From Lachnospiraceae bacterium (lineage in GTDB: Bacteria > Bacillota_A > Clostridia > Lachnospirales > Lachnospiraceae), in NCBI GenBank assembly GCA_017482005.1, contig JAFUOI010000006.1:62001-126000 (forward strand): DNA of 64,000 bases, in the 5' to 3' direction. Positions 36,741 through 45,889 of this stretch are shown piece after piece. Both the position numbers and the translations under genes were made by a program. Numbering within the stretch: position 1 is the first letter of the stretch; each line of letters begins with the position of its first letter. The notes under the pieces are model-generated. The model was not told the DNA's origin, searched no databases, and saw only the letters and a list, made by a program, of their open reading frames with translations.

Positions 36741-37784
36741 TTATTCCATCCTATGACAGCTTACATCTGCAAAAAAATAATCAATAATTTCGCGATAATC
36801 CTTTCCTTTTTTAGCAAGCACATTTCCGTAATATTGATCCAACCCAAAACCGTGCCCTTTTCCATTTGTCCGGAAAATATAATTTTCACCTTCTGTTTTC
36901 CATGTGAAATTGGAGGATGCAAGACCGAGATCCTCCTGCAATTCTTCTCCGGAAATCCTTTTACCGTCCCTTATAATCGACAGCACATACCCCTCTTCAT
37001 TCATTTCTGCATCACTTATACTGCCCACCTCTTCGCAATCAATTTTATATTCCTTCATATAGTCTGCGGCACTCAGATTTTCCGCACATATAGTTTGCTT
37101 TAAGTAACTTTTATTTTCCTCTCCTGATAATTCCTGTCCGTTTCTCGTCTTACCTGCACTCATTCCGGTGTAGTATCCGCTGATGGGTTTTCCCTCCCAT
37201 TGTAAGTATATTCCCTGTGTTTCTGTCACGGCAGACACACATTTTTTCAGAAGTTCTTCGTAATGTTCTCCCCATCTGTTTTGCATATCCGAATCTGTCC
37301 AGTAAGCTCCTTTTTCTCTGTCCAGACAAATTTCTTCCTGACTTTCCGGTATTTTACCCTCTGCTTTTTTCTCTTCTCTCTGCCTTACATACTCTTTCAT
37401 CAGCGTACTGCGCAGCAATATAACCTGTGCCTTTAACACCTCCGTTTCGTAATCCACAGAGACACTCGCCGCCAACGCACCGACCAAAAAGTTCTCGACC
37501 GGTAATCTTAGGGTAACTCCTTCCTCCTTCCACACTACATAATAATGGTTGTTGTGCGGAAGTTCACTCAAATTTTCGTACATATCAAGTATCTGCACAT
37601 TTACAGGTTTTTCGGTCATTTTAAAGATCTCCTTCTCAAGAGATATATCTTTTTCTTCCCGATAATTTGACCACTCTTCTTTTTGCTCCTTAAACGAAAA
37701 TGCAAAATAGGGAAATAAAAAAAGAAATATCAGAATTGCCGCCAAATCTTTCAACCAACCGATATTTCTTCGTCTCTTTTTCAT
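36741..37784 (-). CDS. spoIID: SpoIID/LytB-type engulfment protein, catalytic glutamate apparently lost
   Basis: A 347-residue membrane protein: one N-terminal TM helix (14-31) and a SpoIID domain with ETEVLKAQVILLRSTL (114-129), YYTGMSAGKTRNGQELSGEE and the terminal GKGHGFGLDQYYGNVLAKKG motif. In active SpoIID lytic transglycosylases the segment before EALKAQ reads VVASEMP with a catalytic Glu; here it reads ALAASVS and the Glu position is Ser107. If the alignment is right, the protein would bind glycan without cutting it. AAAGGAG precedes the ATG. The next gene is the SpoIIQ-like protein. Confidence 0.8.
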   Translation of the reverse strand: MKKRRRNIGWLKDLAAILIFLFLFPYFAFSFKEQKEEWSNYREEKDISLEKEIFKMTEKPVNVQILDMYENLSELPHNNHYYVVWKEEGVTLRLPVENFLVGALAASVSVDYETEVLKAQVILLRSTLMKEYVRQREEKKAEGKIPESQEEICLDREKGAYWTDSDMQNRWGEHYEELLKKCVSAVTETQGIYLQWEGKPISGYYTGMSAGKTRNGQELSGEENKSYLKQTICAENLSAADYMKEYKIDCEEVGSISDAEMNEEGYVLSIIRDGKRISGEELQEDLGLASSNFTWKTEGENYIFRTNGKGHGFGLDQYYGNVLAKKGKDYREIIDYFFADVSCHRME

Positions 37785-37840
37785 ATCCTTTGTCTCCTTT
37801 TATACAGAATTCCGGATTTCACATAATCTTTATAAATCAA

Positions 37841-37860
37841 GATGCAAAAAAATTTGCAAT
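37841..37860. promoter_or_regulatory. Imperfect inverted repeat in the spoIID-pfkB divergent spacer
   Basis: GATGCAAA and TTTGCAAT flank four As; a third ATGCAAAA copy lies at 37875-37882. The 198-base spacer (37785-37982) otherwise has only a weak plus-strand -10 (TATCAT at 37912-37917) and no recognisable sporulation promoter for spoIID. Confidence 0.3.
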
Positions 37861-37982
37861 CTTCTTAAAAAGATATGCAAAATTAGCCGTGAATATATCT
37901 TTCTTTTCTGTTATCATATAGTCAAAGAAATTTATTTTTCAAAACCTGAAAACAGTCTGTACATTTAACAGAGGAAATGCTT

Positions 37983-39104
37983 ATGAACAAAAAGGTTATA
38001 GTTGCGGGACATATTTGTATTGACATTACACCGGTCTTTCCCGACAAAAAAATGAATTCCATAAACGACCTTCTTTCTCCCGGAAAACTGATCCAGACAG
38101 GGATTGCAGATGTTCATACCGGCGGAGCCGTAGCTAACACGGGGCTTGCGCTGAAGATTCTGGGCATGGATGTGTCACTTATGGGAAAAGTAGGATGTGA
38201 TGCATTTGGCGATATGATCTGCGGTATTCTGCACAAGTATGATGCAGATAAGCATATGATTCGCTCCGCGGAAGAATCAACCTCTTACTCCGTTGTTCTG
38301 GCCATTCCGGGAATCGACCGCATTTTTTTACATAATCCGGGTGCAAACAATACATTCCGCGCAAGCGACATTGATCCGGAATCCCTCACAGATACCGCGT
38401 TGTTTCATTTTGGTTACCCACCGCTTATGCGTGCCATGTATGAAAACGACGGCCGGGAACTTGTTACCCTCATGCAATCTGTCCGCGAAGCCGGTGTTTC
38501 TACATCTCTTGATATGGCAGCAATCGATCCGGAGACAGAAGCAGGAAAACTGGATTGGAACGAAATACTAAAACACGTGCTTCCCCATGTGGATTTCTTT
38601 GTTCCAAGCGTGGAGGAACTTTGCTTTATGCTTGATAAAGAGCTCTTTGCCCGGTGGCAGAAGCGCGCAGCAGGAAAAGATATTACCGAAGTGCTCGATA
38701 TTGAAAAGGATGTTAAACCTTTGGCAGATATCTGTATGTCCTACGGTGTCAAAGTCCTATTAATTAAATGCGGAGCTCCGGGTATGTTTTACAAAACAGC
38801 CGATGCGAAAGCTCTGGCAGACATTTCACCCCGCATCAATCTTGATGTAGTTGCATGGGCAGACAAAGAAGGGTTTGAAGCAAGTTACATTCCTGACTGC
38901 ATCTTATCCGGTACAGGCGCAGGCGACACAAGTATCGCTGCATTTCTCGCATCGGTTTTAAACGGGGAAACTCCGGAAACCGCAATACAGTTAGCTGCTG
39001 CTACCGGTGCAAGCTGTGTCACGGCATACGATGCACTGGGAGGATTAAAACCGCTGGAGGAACTTAAAGATAAAATCCAATCCGGCTGGAAAAAAGTGAG
39101 GTAG
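37983..39104 (+). CDS. PfkB-family carbohydrate kinase
   Basis: A 373-residue kinase with the ribokinase-type N-terminus (VIVAGHICIDI), GGAVANTGLALKILGMDVSL and the catalytic SGTGAGDT loop (309-316; Asp315 the expected base). It is longer than ribokinases because of an insertion around 215-300 that includes a helical stretch and DVVAWADKEGFEASYIP. The ATG at 37983 has AGAGG eight bases before it; the ATG at 37977 is too close. The next gene, four bases on, is a class II aldolase, so the pair probably phosphorylates and then cleaves a sugar; the sugar cannot be named from sequence. Confidence 0.88.
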   Translation: MNKKVIVAGHICIDITPVFPDKKMNSINDLLSPGKLIQTGIADVHTGGAVANTGLALKILGMDVSLMGKVGCDAFGDMICGILHKYDADKHMIRSAEESTSYSVVLAIPGIDRIFLHNPGANNTFRASDIDPESLTDTALFHFGYPPLMRAMYENDGRELVTLMQSVREAGVSTSLDMAAIDPETEAGKLDWNEILKHVLPHVDFFVPSVEELCFMLDKELFARWQKRAAGKDITEVLDIEKDVKPLADICMSYGVKVLLIKCGAPGMFYKTADAKALADISPRINLDVVAWADKEGFEASYIPDCILSGTGAGDTSIAAFLASVLNGETPETAIQLAAATGASCVTAYDALGGLKPLEELKDKIQSGWKKVR

Positions 39105-39108
39105 GCTT

Positions 39109-39954
39109 ATGTTAGTAAATATGAACGATCTTTTATTACCTGCAAAAAAAGGCGGATATGGTGTCGGGTTTTTTAATGCTGTCAATGTGGAAATGGCAAG
39201 AGCCGTTATCGAAACCGCTGAGGAACTTCACGCGCCTGTTATGGTAGGAACAGCAGAGGTCCTTCTTCCTGCCATGGATCTTGAACGTGTTGCGGAATAC
39301 CTGATTCCAATGGCACAAAAAGCGTCCGTTCCTGTCTGTGTTCATTATGACCACGGTCTTACATTCGAACGTTGTATGGAAGCTCTGAAACTGGGCTTTT
39401 CCTCCATCATGTACGACTGTTCAACAGAAGAATATGAAACGAATGTTTCAAAAGTGGCGGAAATGGTCCGCATCTGTCACGCAACGAACGTTACCGTAGA
39501 AGGTGAACTCGGTCATGTCGGAGACAATGAGGGTTCCGGTAAACTTGCCAATCCAAGTGACTATTACACGGACCCTGACATGGCACTTGACTTTGTTTCC
39601 CGCACCGGAGTAGACAGTCTTGCCGTTGCAGTCGGGAACGCACACGGCGACTATAAATTTCCGCCGAAGCTGGACTTTGACCGTATTCAGACAATTTCCG
39701 AAAAAACCTCTCTTCCTCTTGTACTTCACGGCGGAAGCGGTCTTTCCGACGAAGATTTCCGCATTGCCGTAAAGAAAGGTATCTGCAAGGTTAATATCTT
39801 CACGGATATTGACAAAGCAGGAAAGGCCGGTGTAGAGGCCGGAATTGCCGCAGGCGAAAAAACCATGATGGGATTAATTCCTTATGAAATCAATGCCATG
39901 AAAAAAGTTGTAGCAGAAAAAATACGCTTGTTTGGTTCGGAAGGGAAAGCATAA
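39109..39954 (+). CDS. Class II fructose/tagatose-bisphosphate-type aldolase
   Basis: A 281-residue zinc aldolase. Catalytic Asp81 and zinc ligand His82 sit in HYDHG, with Glu133 (VEGELG), His179 (GNAHG) and His207 (LHGGSG) completing the expected set; KVNIFTDID near 230 is the phosphate-binding loop. Tagatose-bisphosphate (GatY/KbaY) and fructose-bisphosphate (FbaA) enzymes share these motifs and cannot be separated here. It is paired with the PfkB kinase four bases upstream; no PTS or ABC transporter is present. Confidence 0.9.
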   Translation: MLVNMNDLLLPAKKGGYGVGFFNAVNVEMARAVIETAEELHAPVMVGTAEVLLPAMDLERVAEYLIPMAQKASVPVCVHYDHGLTFERCMEALKLGFSSIMYDCSTEEYETNVSKVAEMVRICHATNVTVEGELGHVGDNEGSGKLANPSDYYTDPDMALDFVSRTGVDSLAVAVGNAHGDYKFPPKLDFDRIQTISEKTSLPLVLHGGSGLSDEDFRIAVKKGICKVNIFTDIDKAGKAGVEAGIAAGEKTMMGLIPYEINAMKKVVAEKIRLFGSEGKA

Positions 39955-39998
39955 AAAACGTAAATCCATTCCAAAACGGAACCTATAAATAAGTTAAA

Positions 39999-40055
39999 AA
40001 AGGGAGTCCGCTCCATAAGAGATTTCAAAAAATCTTCTTTTGCGGTACTCCCTTT
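39999..40055. terminator. Bidirectional terminator between convergent genes
   Basis: AAAGGGAGTCCGC and GCGGTACTCCCTTT pair with one bulge around a smaller inner AT-rich hairpin; T-rich or A-rich tracts follow both ways. Confidence 0.7.
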
Positions 40056-40068
40056 CATTATTTTACAC

Positions 40069-41181
40069 TTACTGTGCCAGATCCAGCTGTTGCATGGTTC
40101 CGACATTTCCGTTTTCATACAGGAAAATTCCCGTACTCCGGATTCTTCCGTTTGCCTGATTATCTTTCAGCGAGTTTAAGGAAAAATCTGTCTGTGCCTT
40201 TTGCAGACACATTGCTCCGATTCCGGCTTCCTTCAAGGTGTAAAGTTCATCTTTACCATTCTCATCTTTTGCCCACACCAGAAGCTTTTCAAAAATTTCA
40301 TCATTCTCATCAATCCAGCCGTTTCCGTCCTTATCATACTGCGCAAGGTCTGCAAAACCATCGCCGCTCTTTGTTCCAAACAGTTCCGACCCGTCATTAA
40401 TGATACCGTCACCGTTCTTATCAAGCGCAAGAAATCCGTTACCCCCGCCTAACTGCGAAATCGTATCTTTGACACCATCACAATCAAGGTCAAACTCAAA
40501 TCTTTGATCCGAAAGTGTTGTCATATTTGTGTCAAGATTGATTACAAGCGGATCTGTCATCTGCACAAACTCCCCGACCGAAGTTGTCTGCGCATACTCC
40601 TGAAAACGCCGACTCATGGATAGTCCGAGATTAAAATTAATCTCTCTCCCATCGGATGTTCTTACCGTTCCGACTGTGCTGAATTCGGTTTTCTCCGTCT
40701 CCTCATGGTAATATCCCATGTTCATCTTAAACTGCCCGAACCGGTAGCTTCCTCCGGTATTTTCGATGCTCTGTACATTGTTATTACCAAGGTAGTCATT
40801 CATATATCCGTTCATATACTCATCAACTTGTTTTTCCGACTGTCCTCTTCCGGCTCCGATGTTCGTGTAAAGCCATCGGATTAAGTAATGTACACACATC
40901 TCCCGAATGGATTCCAAAGTCTTCTTCTCACCGATGGAGGTGATGGAAGCACTTGTCTTGTAGGTTGCCCTTGAAGCAATTACGCGGCTGTTTTCGTCAA
41001 GCAGGAAGTTGCCGCTCTCATCCTGCATCCCGGTATTCAGTAACTCTGAAAAGTTGTCACTCATCGGTTGCTGTCCTTGCATTTCCTCCACGCCTACCAG
41101 GCTGGCGGTGGCGGTCTTTTTGGTCACAGAAGAATATCTTCTGGCGGATTCCATTCCTATGTAACTGGAATCAATCTTCAA
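40069..41181 (-). CDS. Calcium-binding EF-hand-type protein, unknown function
   Basis: A 370-residue protein without a signal peptide or membrane helix. Its C-terminal half (about 211-300) holds several DxDxDG loops: FDLDCDGVKDTI, LDKNGDGIIND, YDKDGNGWIDENDEIF, a pattern shared by dockerin-like and calcium-bound modules of many bacterial proteins. The N-terminal 200 residues are Ser/Thr-rich with a SVGEFVQM segment and are not recognised. I chose the TTG at 41181 because AAGGAGG lies six bases before it; the frame is open further upstream but has no ribosome site there. Its leader contains a terminator and a small open frame (41257-41378). Confidence 0.65.
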   Translation of the reverse strand: MKIDSSYIGMESARRYSSVTKKTATASLVGVEEMQGQQPMSDNFSELLNTGMQDESGNFLLDENSRVIASRATYKTSASITSIGEKKTLESIREMCVHYLIRWLYTNIGAGRGQSEKQVDEYMNGYMNDYLGNNNVQSIENTGGSYRFGQFKMNMGYYHEETEKTEFSTVGTVRTSDGREINFNLGLSMSRRFQEYAQTTSVGEFVQMTDPLVINLDTNMTTLSDQRFEFDLDCDGVKDTISQLGGGNGFLALDKNGDGIINDGSELFGTKSGDGFADLAQYDKDGNGWIDENDEIFEKLLVWAKDENGKDELYTLKEAGIGAMCLQKAQTDFSLNSLKDNQANGRIRSTGIFLYENGNVGTMQQLDLAQ

Positions 41182-41256
41182 ATAATCCCTCCTTATGGAT
41201 TTTTCAGCCTTGCAAATAAATCTGTTCCCGCATTTTCGCTTGCAGATTCCTTGCAA

Positions 41257-41278
41257 TAAAAAAGCGTGCAATCGCGCT
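41257..41278 (-). terminator. Terminator or attenuator in the leader of the EF-hand-type gene
   Basis: On the minus strand AAGCG-CGATTGCA-CGCTT is followed by TTTTTT-like sequence. It lies about 75 bases upstream of the TTG start at 41181 and just after the stop of a 29-codon open frame. Confidence 0.5.
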
Positions 41279-41288
41279 TCCTCGCGCT

Positions 41289-41378
41289 ATCACACACCTT
41301 CCGTGGCTACAAATGATGTCGACCGTGCATCACCTGCAATATATATATCGGTCAGATTCATAATTTGTTTAGTTTGCA
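41289..41378 (-). CDS. Possible 29-residue leader peptide
   Basis: An open frame from ATG 41378 to TGA 41289 encodes 29 residues, beginning MQTKQIMNLTDIYIAGDARS. GGAG lies three bases upstream, closer than usual. It is squeezed between the aconitase-family terminator and the small terminator at 41257-41278, and precedes a TTG-started gene. It could be a leader peptide whose translation controls read-through, a small protein, or chance. Confidence 0.3.
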
Positions 41379-41396
41379 TCTTCTCCAATTAGTAAA

Positions 41397-41446
41397 AACA
41401 GGGTATAGGTAACTGAAAATGTTATCCTATACCCCGTTAAGATCAT
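41397..41446 (-). terminator. Terminator of the aconitase-family gene
   Basis: ACAGGGTATAGG and CCTATACCCCGT form the stem around a 24-base loop; on the minus strand TTTTTAC follows. Confidence 0.75.
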
Positions 41447-41483
41447 TTCAAATTATTGAACGGTCAGCCGTATATGAATGTCT

Positions 41484-43787
41484 CTAAATTCTATTATAAT
41501 TAATCAGACATCCCTTGAGGATAATCTCGCGCTCCTCGTCTGTCAGACCGCCGAGGGTCATTGTAAACTCAACAAGCTCGTCTTTTACAACGTATGCTTT
41601 AATCTCATCCCATTTCTCTTCCACTGCCTTCTTGATATCCGGAATAAAGATATAGTCAAGGTTCTCAAACGGAAGCTCACCCTCCGGAATGATAAACGGA
41701 AGCATACCCCAGTTGATAAGGTTGGAACGATATCTCTTTGTTGCATACTCGTTGGCGATATTTGCCCATCCGCCAAGTACCTTCTGACAACTTGCAGCCT
41801 GCTCACGCGCAGAACCGTCACCCGGTTTTACCGCAAAGATAGTAGAACCGATACCGAATGTCTCGTGAGTAAGCTCAGGGAAACTTTCTTTAATCTTGTC
41901 CATTACCGGTTTGATTTCCGGAAGAATCTGACAAGGTTTCTCTGTTGCCTCTCCTGCAACCATAGCCTCTCTTGCTTTTTCCGCTGCCTGTACTTCTTTT
42001 GCTCTTCCTACATACTTAGGATCTTTTCTGGAAAGTGCAAACTCAGCAAGTCCCAGCGGATTAGAACGGTAAGATGATGTCTCACCGGACGGAATCAGTT
42101 CGTCTGTCGTTGTTACCGGATCATGAATCTCAGAAACTACTTTAAGAACAAGGTTATCTGTCAATGCAACCATAGCCGGCCAATCCTTAATGTTCGGACC
42201 GAACTGGATCTCAACCGATGGATCTGCCACGCCCTTAGAATCAAATACACGGTTTGCGTAAATATTTGCATCATAGTGATATTTGTATTTTCCGATTTCT
42301 CCGTCAAAGTCTGTTGCTGCAGTAAGCTGTCCTTTGTTTGCAGCAGTTGCTGCGATGGAACGTGCATCCATAAGCGCAACGGAAGAAATCTGACCGTTCT
42401 GAAGCTTAGAACCTTCACGGTTCGGGAAGTTACGTGTGGAGTGACGGATACTGAATGCATTGTTTGCCGGAGTATCGCCTGCACCGAAGCACGGTCCGCA
42501 GAATGCTGTTTTCATAACCGCACCTGTCTCCATGATGGTCGCCGCACATCCATTCTTAATAAGTTCCATGTACACTGGCATAGAAGCCGGATATACGCTT
42601 AATGTAAATCCGTCGGAACCGATATATTTTCCTTTTAAGATGTCTGCTGCTGCACAGATATTTTCGAAACCACCGCCGGCACAACCTGCGATGATACCCT
42701 GATCTACCATAAATTTACCGTTTACAACCTTATCCTGCAAAGAGTAAGGAACTGCATTGTCAAGGCTGACAGCTGCACGCTTCTCTACATCATGAAGAAT
42801 ATCTGTAAGGTTAGCATTCAGCTCCTCAATGGTGTATGTATTGCTCGGATGGAACGGCATTGCAATCATCGGACGAATCTTGGAAAGATCAATCTCGATT
42901 ACGCCGTCATAGTAAGCAACCTCTCCCGGATTGAGCTCTTTGTACTCGCCGCTTCTGCCGTGGATGTCGTAGAAATCTTTGATTTCATCGTCTGTTCTCC
43001 AGATAGAAGAAAGACAGGTTGTCTCCGTTGTCATTACGTCGATGCCGATACGGAAGTCTGCAGAAAGGGAAGAAACACCCGGTCCTACAAATTCCATTAC
43101 TTTATTCTTTACATAACCGTTGCCGAACACGGCTCCGATAATGGCAAGAGCCACGTCCTGAGGACCGACACCCTTCACAGGCTCACCCTTCAGATACACA
43201 CAGACAACGCCCGGCATATTAATATCATATGTCTGGCAAAGAAGCTGTTTTACAAGCTCCGGACCGCCTTCACCCATTGCCATGGTACCCAAAGCACCGT
43301 AACGTGTATGGGAGTCAGACCCAAGAATCATCTTTCCGCCGCCTGCAAGCATTTCGCGGGCAAACTGATGGATAACTGCCTGATGAGGCGGAACATAAAC
43401 ACCGCCGTATTTCTTTGCACAGGTAAGACCAAACATGTGGTCATCCTCATTGATGGTTCCGCCCACTGCGCAAAGTGAGTTGTGGCAGTTTGTCAGAACA
43501 TAAGGAATCGGGAACTTCTCAAGTCCTGATGCTCTCGCTGTCTGAATGATTCCTACGAACGTAATGTCATGGGAAGTCAATTTATCAAATTTAATTTTTA
43601 ACTTGTCCATATTTCCGGAAGTATTATGTTCTTCCAGGATTCCGTAAGCGATGGTCTGCTTGGCAGCTTCCTGCTGCGTCATCTCTTTTCCGGTCTTTGA
43701 TTTCACTGCTGCAAGTGCTTCTGCTCCGTCCGGAATCAGTTCCGTACCGCTTACCAAATATGCACCGCCGTCATATAACTTAATCAT
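41484..43787 (-). CDS. Aconitase-family hydratase (putative aconitate hydratase, YbhJ-like)
   Basis: A 767-residue member of the aconitase superfamily. [20 protein letters not shown], the CxxC-type cluster motif [25 protein letters not shown] and the C-terminal swivel ([21 protein letters not shown]) are present. It should bind a [4Fe-4S] cluster and isomerise or hydrate a carboxylic acid. It matches the group often called putative aconitase rather than AcnA or AcnB, so the natural substrate is less certain. It stands alone between its own promoter and terminator, with no citrate-synthase partner. AGGAGG lies upstream. Confidence 0.85.
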   Translation of the reverse strand: MIKLYDGGAYLVSGTELIPDGAEALAAVKSKTGKEMTQQEAAKQTIAYGILEEHNTSGNMDKLKIKFDKLTSHDITFVGIIQTARASGLEKFPIPYVLTNCHNSLCAVGGTINEDDHMFGLTCAKKYGGVYVPPHQAVIHQFAREMLAGGGKMILGSDSHTRYGALGTMAMGEGGPELVKQLLCQTYDINMPGVVCVYLKGEPVKGVGPQDVALAIIGAVFGNGYVKNKVMEFVGPGVSSLSADFRIGIDVMTTETTCLSSIWRTDDEIKDFYDIHGRSGEYKELNPGEVAYYDGVIEIDLSKIRPMIAMPFHPSNTYTIEELNANLTDILHDVEKRAAVSLDNAVPYSLQDKVVNGKFMVDQGIIAGCAGGGFENICAAADILKGKYIGSDGFTLSVYPASMPVYMELIKNGCAATIMETGAVMKTAFCGPCFGAGDTPANNAFSIRHSTRNFPNREGSKLQNGQISSVALMDARSIAATAANKGQLTAATDFDGEIGKYKYHYDANIYANRVFDSKGVADPSVEIQFGPNIKDWPAMVALTDNLVLKVVSEIHDPVTTTDELIPSGETSSYRSNPLGLAEFALSRKDPKYVGRAKEVQAAEKAREAMVAGEATEKPCQILPEIKPVMDKIKESFPELTHETFGIGSTIFAVKPGDGSAREQAASCQKVLGGWANIANEYATKRYRSNLINWGMLPFIIPEGELPFENLDYIFIPDIKKAVEEKWDEIKAYVVKDELVEFTMTLGGLTDEEREIILKGCLINYNRI

Positions 43788-43829
43788 AGTGTCCTCCTTA
43801 ACGCCTTTATCTTTTCTTTTCCGAATAAA

Positions 43830-43858
43830 AGTTTAGCACGGATTTGCATTATCTGCAA
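43830..43858 (-). promoter_or_regulatory. SigmaA-type promoter of the aconitase-family gene, overlapped by an inverted repeat
   Basis: On the minus strand TTGCAG (43858-43853), 17-base spacer, TAAACT (43835-43830). The plus-strand sequence 43841-43860 (GATTTGCA...TGCAATC) is an imperfect inverted repeat covering the -35, a candidate repressor site. Confidence 0.55.
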
Positions 43859-43908
43859 TCTTTCTGCTGTTTTTCTTTCAGTTTTACCCTTATCTGCCCC
43901 GGTTTGTA

Positions 43909-43937
43909 TTGACGAAACCCCGAAAAAGTTATAGTAT
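43909..43937 (+). promoter_or_regulatory. SigmaA-type promoter for the tandem DegV genes
   Basis: TTGACG (43909-43914), a 17-base spacer and TAGTAT (43932-43937), with a leader of about 80 bases. Confidence 0.6.
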
Positions 43938-44021
43938 AGATGCATGATGTAGTTTTTTAAACTACATGTCAGATTTATCTGCAACTCAATGCAACATTTT
44001 ATATAGAAAGGACAGATTTTT

Positions 44022-44909
44022 GTGAATAACTATGTTTTAAGTTGCTGCTCAACTGCAGATCTTACCAATGAACAGTTTAAAAGCAGAGACATCCATTATA
44101 TTTGTTTTCATTTTGAATTGGACGGAGAACAATATCCGGATGATTTGGGCAAGAGCATTTCCTTTGATGACTTTTATCAGGCCATGACAAACGGCGCCGA
44201 TACGAAGACGTCTCAGGTAAATACCGAAGAATTTAAAGAGTACTTTGAAAGTTTTTTAAAAGAAGGCAAAGATATTTTACATCTTACTCTTTCTTCCGGA
44301 ATTTCCGGCGTTTATAACTCTGCAAGACTGGCGGGGGAAGAGTTGTCCGAGCAATATCCGGAGCGTAAGATTTACATTATTGATTCGTTAGCCGCCGCTT
44401 CCGGTTATGGTTTACTTATGGATAAACTTGCTGATCTGAGAGATGAAGGCATGGACATTGATTCCCTTGCGAAATGGACGAAGGAACATTTATTGAATCT
44501 CCATCACTGGTTTTTCTCTTCCGATCTGACTTTCTTTGTAAAAGGCGGCCGTGTATCAAAAACATCCGGCTTTGTGGGAAACATGCTTAACATTTGTCCG
44601 CTTTTAAATGTTTCTTTTGACGGAAAGCTGATTCCGAGATATAAAATCCGCACGAAGAAAAAAGTTATCCGTGCTATTGCAGACAAGATGATTGAGCACG
44701 CAGAAAACGGCACAGACTATGACGGAAAATGCTACATTTCCCATTCTGCCTGCTACGATGACGCGAGAGCTGTTGCAGACATTATCGAAAAATCCTTCCC
44801 AAAATTAAACGGAAGGGTAAAAATCTATTCCATCGGTACTGTGATCGGAAGTCACACAGGCCCGGGAACAGTAGCGCTCTTTTTCTGGGGAGATAAGAGA
44901 GCCGACTGA
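44022..44909 (+). CDS. DegV-family fatty-acid-binding protein, first tandem copy
   Basis: A 295-residue DegV/FakB-type protein. The N-terminus YVLSCCSTADLTNEQF, TSQVNTEEF, TLSSGISGVYNSARLAGEEL, IDSLAAASGYGLL and GRVSKTSGFVGNMLNICPLL are the usual lipid-binding pockets and loops. FakB proteins hold a fatty acid for phosphorylation by FakA; no fakA lies nearby, so that role is by analogy. It starts at GTG with AAAGGA upstream. A second copy follows after 42 bases. Confidence 0.9.
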   Translation: MNNYVLSCCSTADLTNEQFKSRDIHYICFHFELDGEQYPDDLGKSISFDDFYQAMTNGADTKTSQVNTEEFKEYFESFLKEGKDILHLTLSSGISGVYNSARLAGEELSEQYPERKIYIIDSLAAASGYGLLMDKLADLRDEGMDIDSLAKWTKEHLLNLHHWFFSSDLTFFVKGGRVSKTSGFVGNMLNICPLLNVSFDGKLIPRYKIRTKKKVIRAIADKMIEHAENGTDYDGKCYISHSACYDDARAVADIIEKSFPKLNGRVKIYSIGTVIGSHTGPGTVALFFWGDKRAD

Positions 44910-44951
44910 CAAACCATAATTCATTATTACACACAGAAAGGCTGAATTCTT

Positions 44952-45839
44952 ATGAGTAACTACATTTTAAGCTGCTGCTCCACCGCAGACTTAACACAGG
45001 AGCAGTTTGATGCAAGAGACATTCATTACGTCTGCTTTCATTTTCAATTGGATGACAAAGTATATCCGGACGATCTCGGAAAGAGTATTTCATTCGATGA
45101 ATTTTATCAGGCAATGGCCGACGGCGCGGATACCAAAACATCACAGGTCAATGTCGATGAATTTCTTGAATACTTTGAACCGTTTTTAAAAGAAGGAAAA
45201 GATATTCTTCATCTTTCACTTTCATCCGGAATCTCCGGCGTTTACAATTCCGCATGCGTTGCACAGAATATACTGGCAGAGAAATATCCGGAACGTAAAA
45301 TTATTGTAATTGATTCCCTGACAGCATCTTCGGGATACGGACTTTTAATGGATAAACTTGCCGACCTTCGCGACGGCGGTATGGATATCGACACGCTGGC
45401 AAAATGGACCGAAGATAATAAGATGAAAATGCATGTTTGGCTGTTTACTACCGACTTAAAATATCTTGTGAGAGGCGGACGTGTTTCAAAAACATCCGGA
45501 GTCGTAGGAAACATGCTTAATATCTGTCCGGTTATCAATGTAAATTTTGAAGGAAAACTGATTCCACGCATGAAAGTCCGCACAAAAAAGAAAGTGATTC
45601 AGGCGGTTGCGGATAAAATGAAGGAACTGGCACAGGACAGAGAAAATTACAACGAAAAATGCTATATTGCAAATGCTGCCTGCTACGAAGACGCAAGAGC
45701 ACTTGCGGATGTCATCGAAGCAACTTTTCCGAACATGAACGGAAAAGTACAGATTAACACCATCGGTACCGTCATCGGAAGTCATACCGGTCCGGGAACT
45801 GTCGTACTGTTCTTCTGGGGCGATGAGAGAGTAGATTAA
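44952..45839 (+). CDS. DegV-family fatty-acid-binding protein, second tandem copy
   Basis: A 295-residue paralogue of the gene just upstream, colinear along its length with strong conservation: LSCCSTADLTQEQF, TSQVNVDEFLEYF, LSSGISGVYNSACV, IDSLTASSGYGLLMDKLADL and GRVSKTSGVVGNMLNICPVI. Most differences are in surface helices and in the residues lining the pocket, for example LLNLHHWFFSSDLTFF against KMKMHVWLFTTDLKYL, which suggests a different acyl chain preference. AGAAAGG lies before its ATG. The gene ends at a strong terminator. Confidence 0.9.
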   Translation: MSNYILSCCSTADLTQEQFDARDIHYVCFHFQLDDKVYPDDLGKSISFDEFYQAMADGADTKTSQVNVDEFLEYFEPFLKEGKDILHLSLSSGISGVYNSACVAQNILAEKYPERKIIVIDSLTASSGYGLLMDKLADLRDGGMDIDTLAKWTEDNKMKMHVWLFTTDLKYLVRGGRVSKTSGVVGNMLNICPVINVNFEGKLIPRMKVRTKKKVIQAVADKMKELAQDRENYNEKCYIANAACYEDARALADVIEATFPNMNGKVQINTIGTVIGSHTGPGTVVLFFWGDERVD

Positions 45840-45845
45840 AAAAAC

Positions 45846-45882
45846 AAAAACCTGTTACTTCCATGTTGAGTAACAGGTTTTT
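45846..45882 (+). terminator. Terminator of the tandem DegV operon
   Basis: AAAAACCTGTTACT and AGTAACAGGTTTTT enclose a nine-base loop, followed by CTTTTTAT. Confidence 0.85.
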
Positions 45883-45889
45883 CTTTTTA

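Noticed and set aside
41182..41396. GEMM or other known riboswitch in the EF-hand gene leader
   Set aside because: The conserved core bases of known classes are not present; only a terminator and a small frame are seen.
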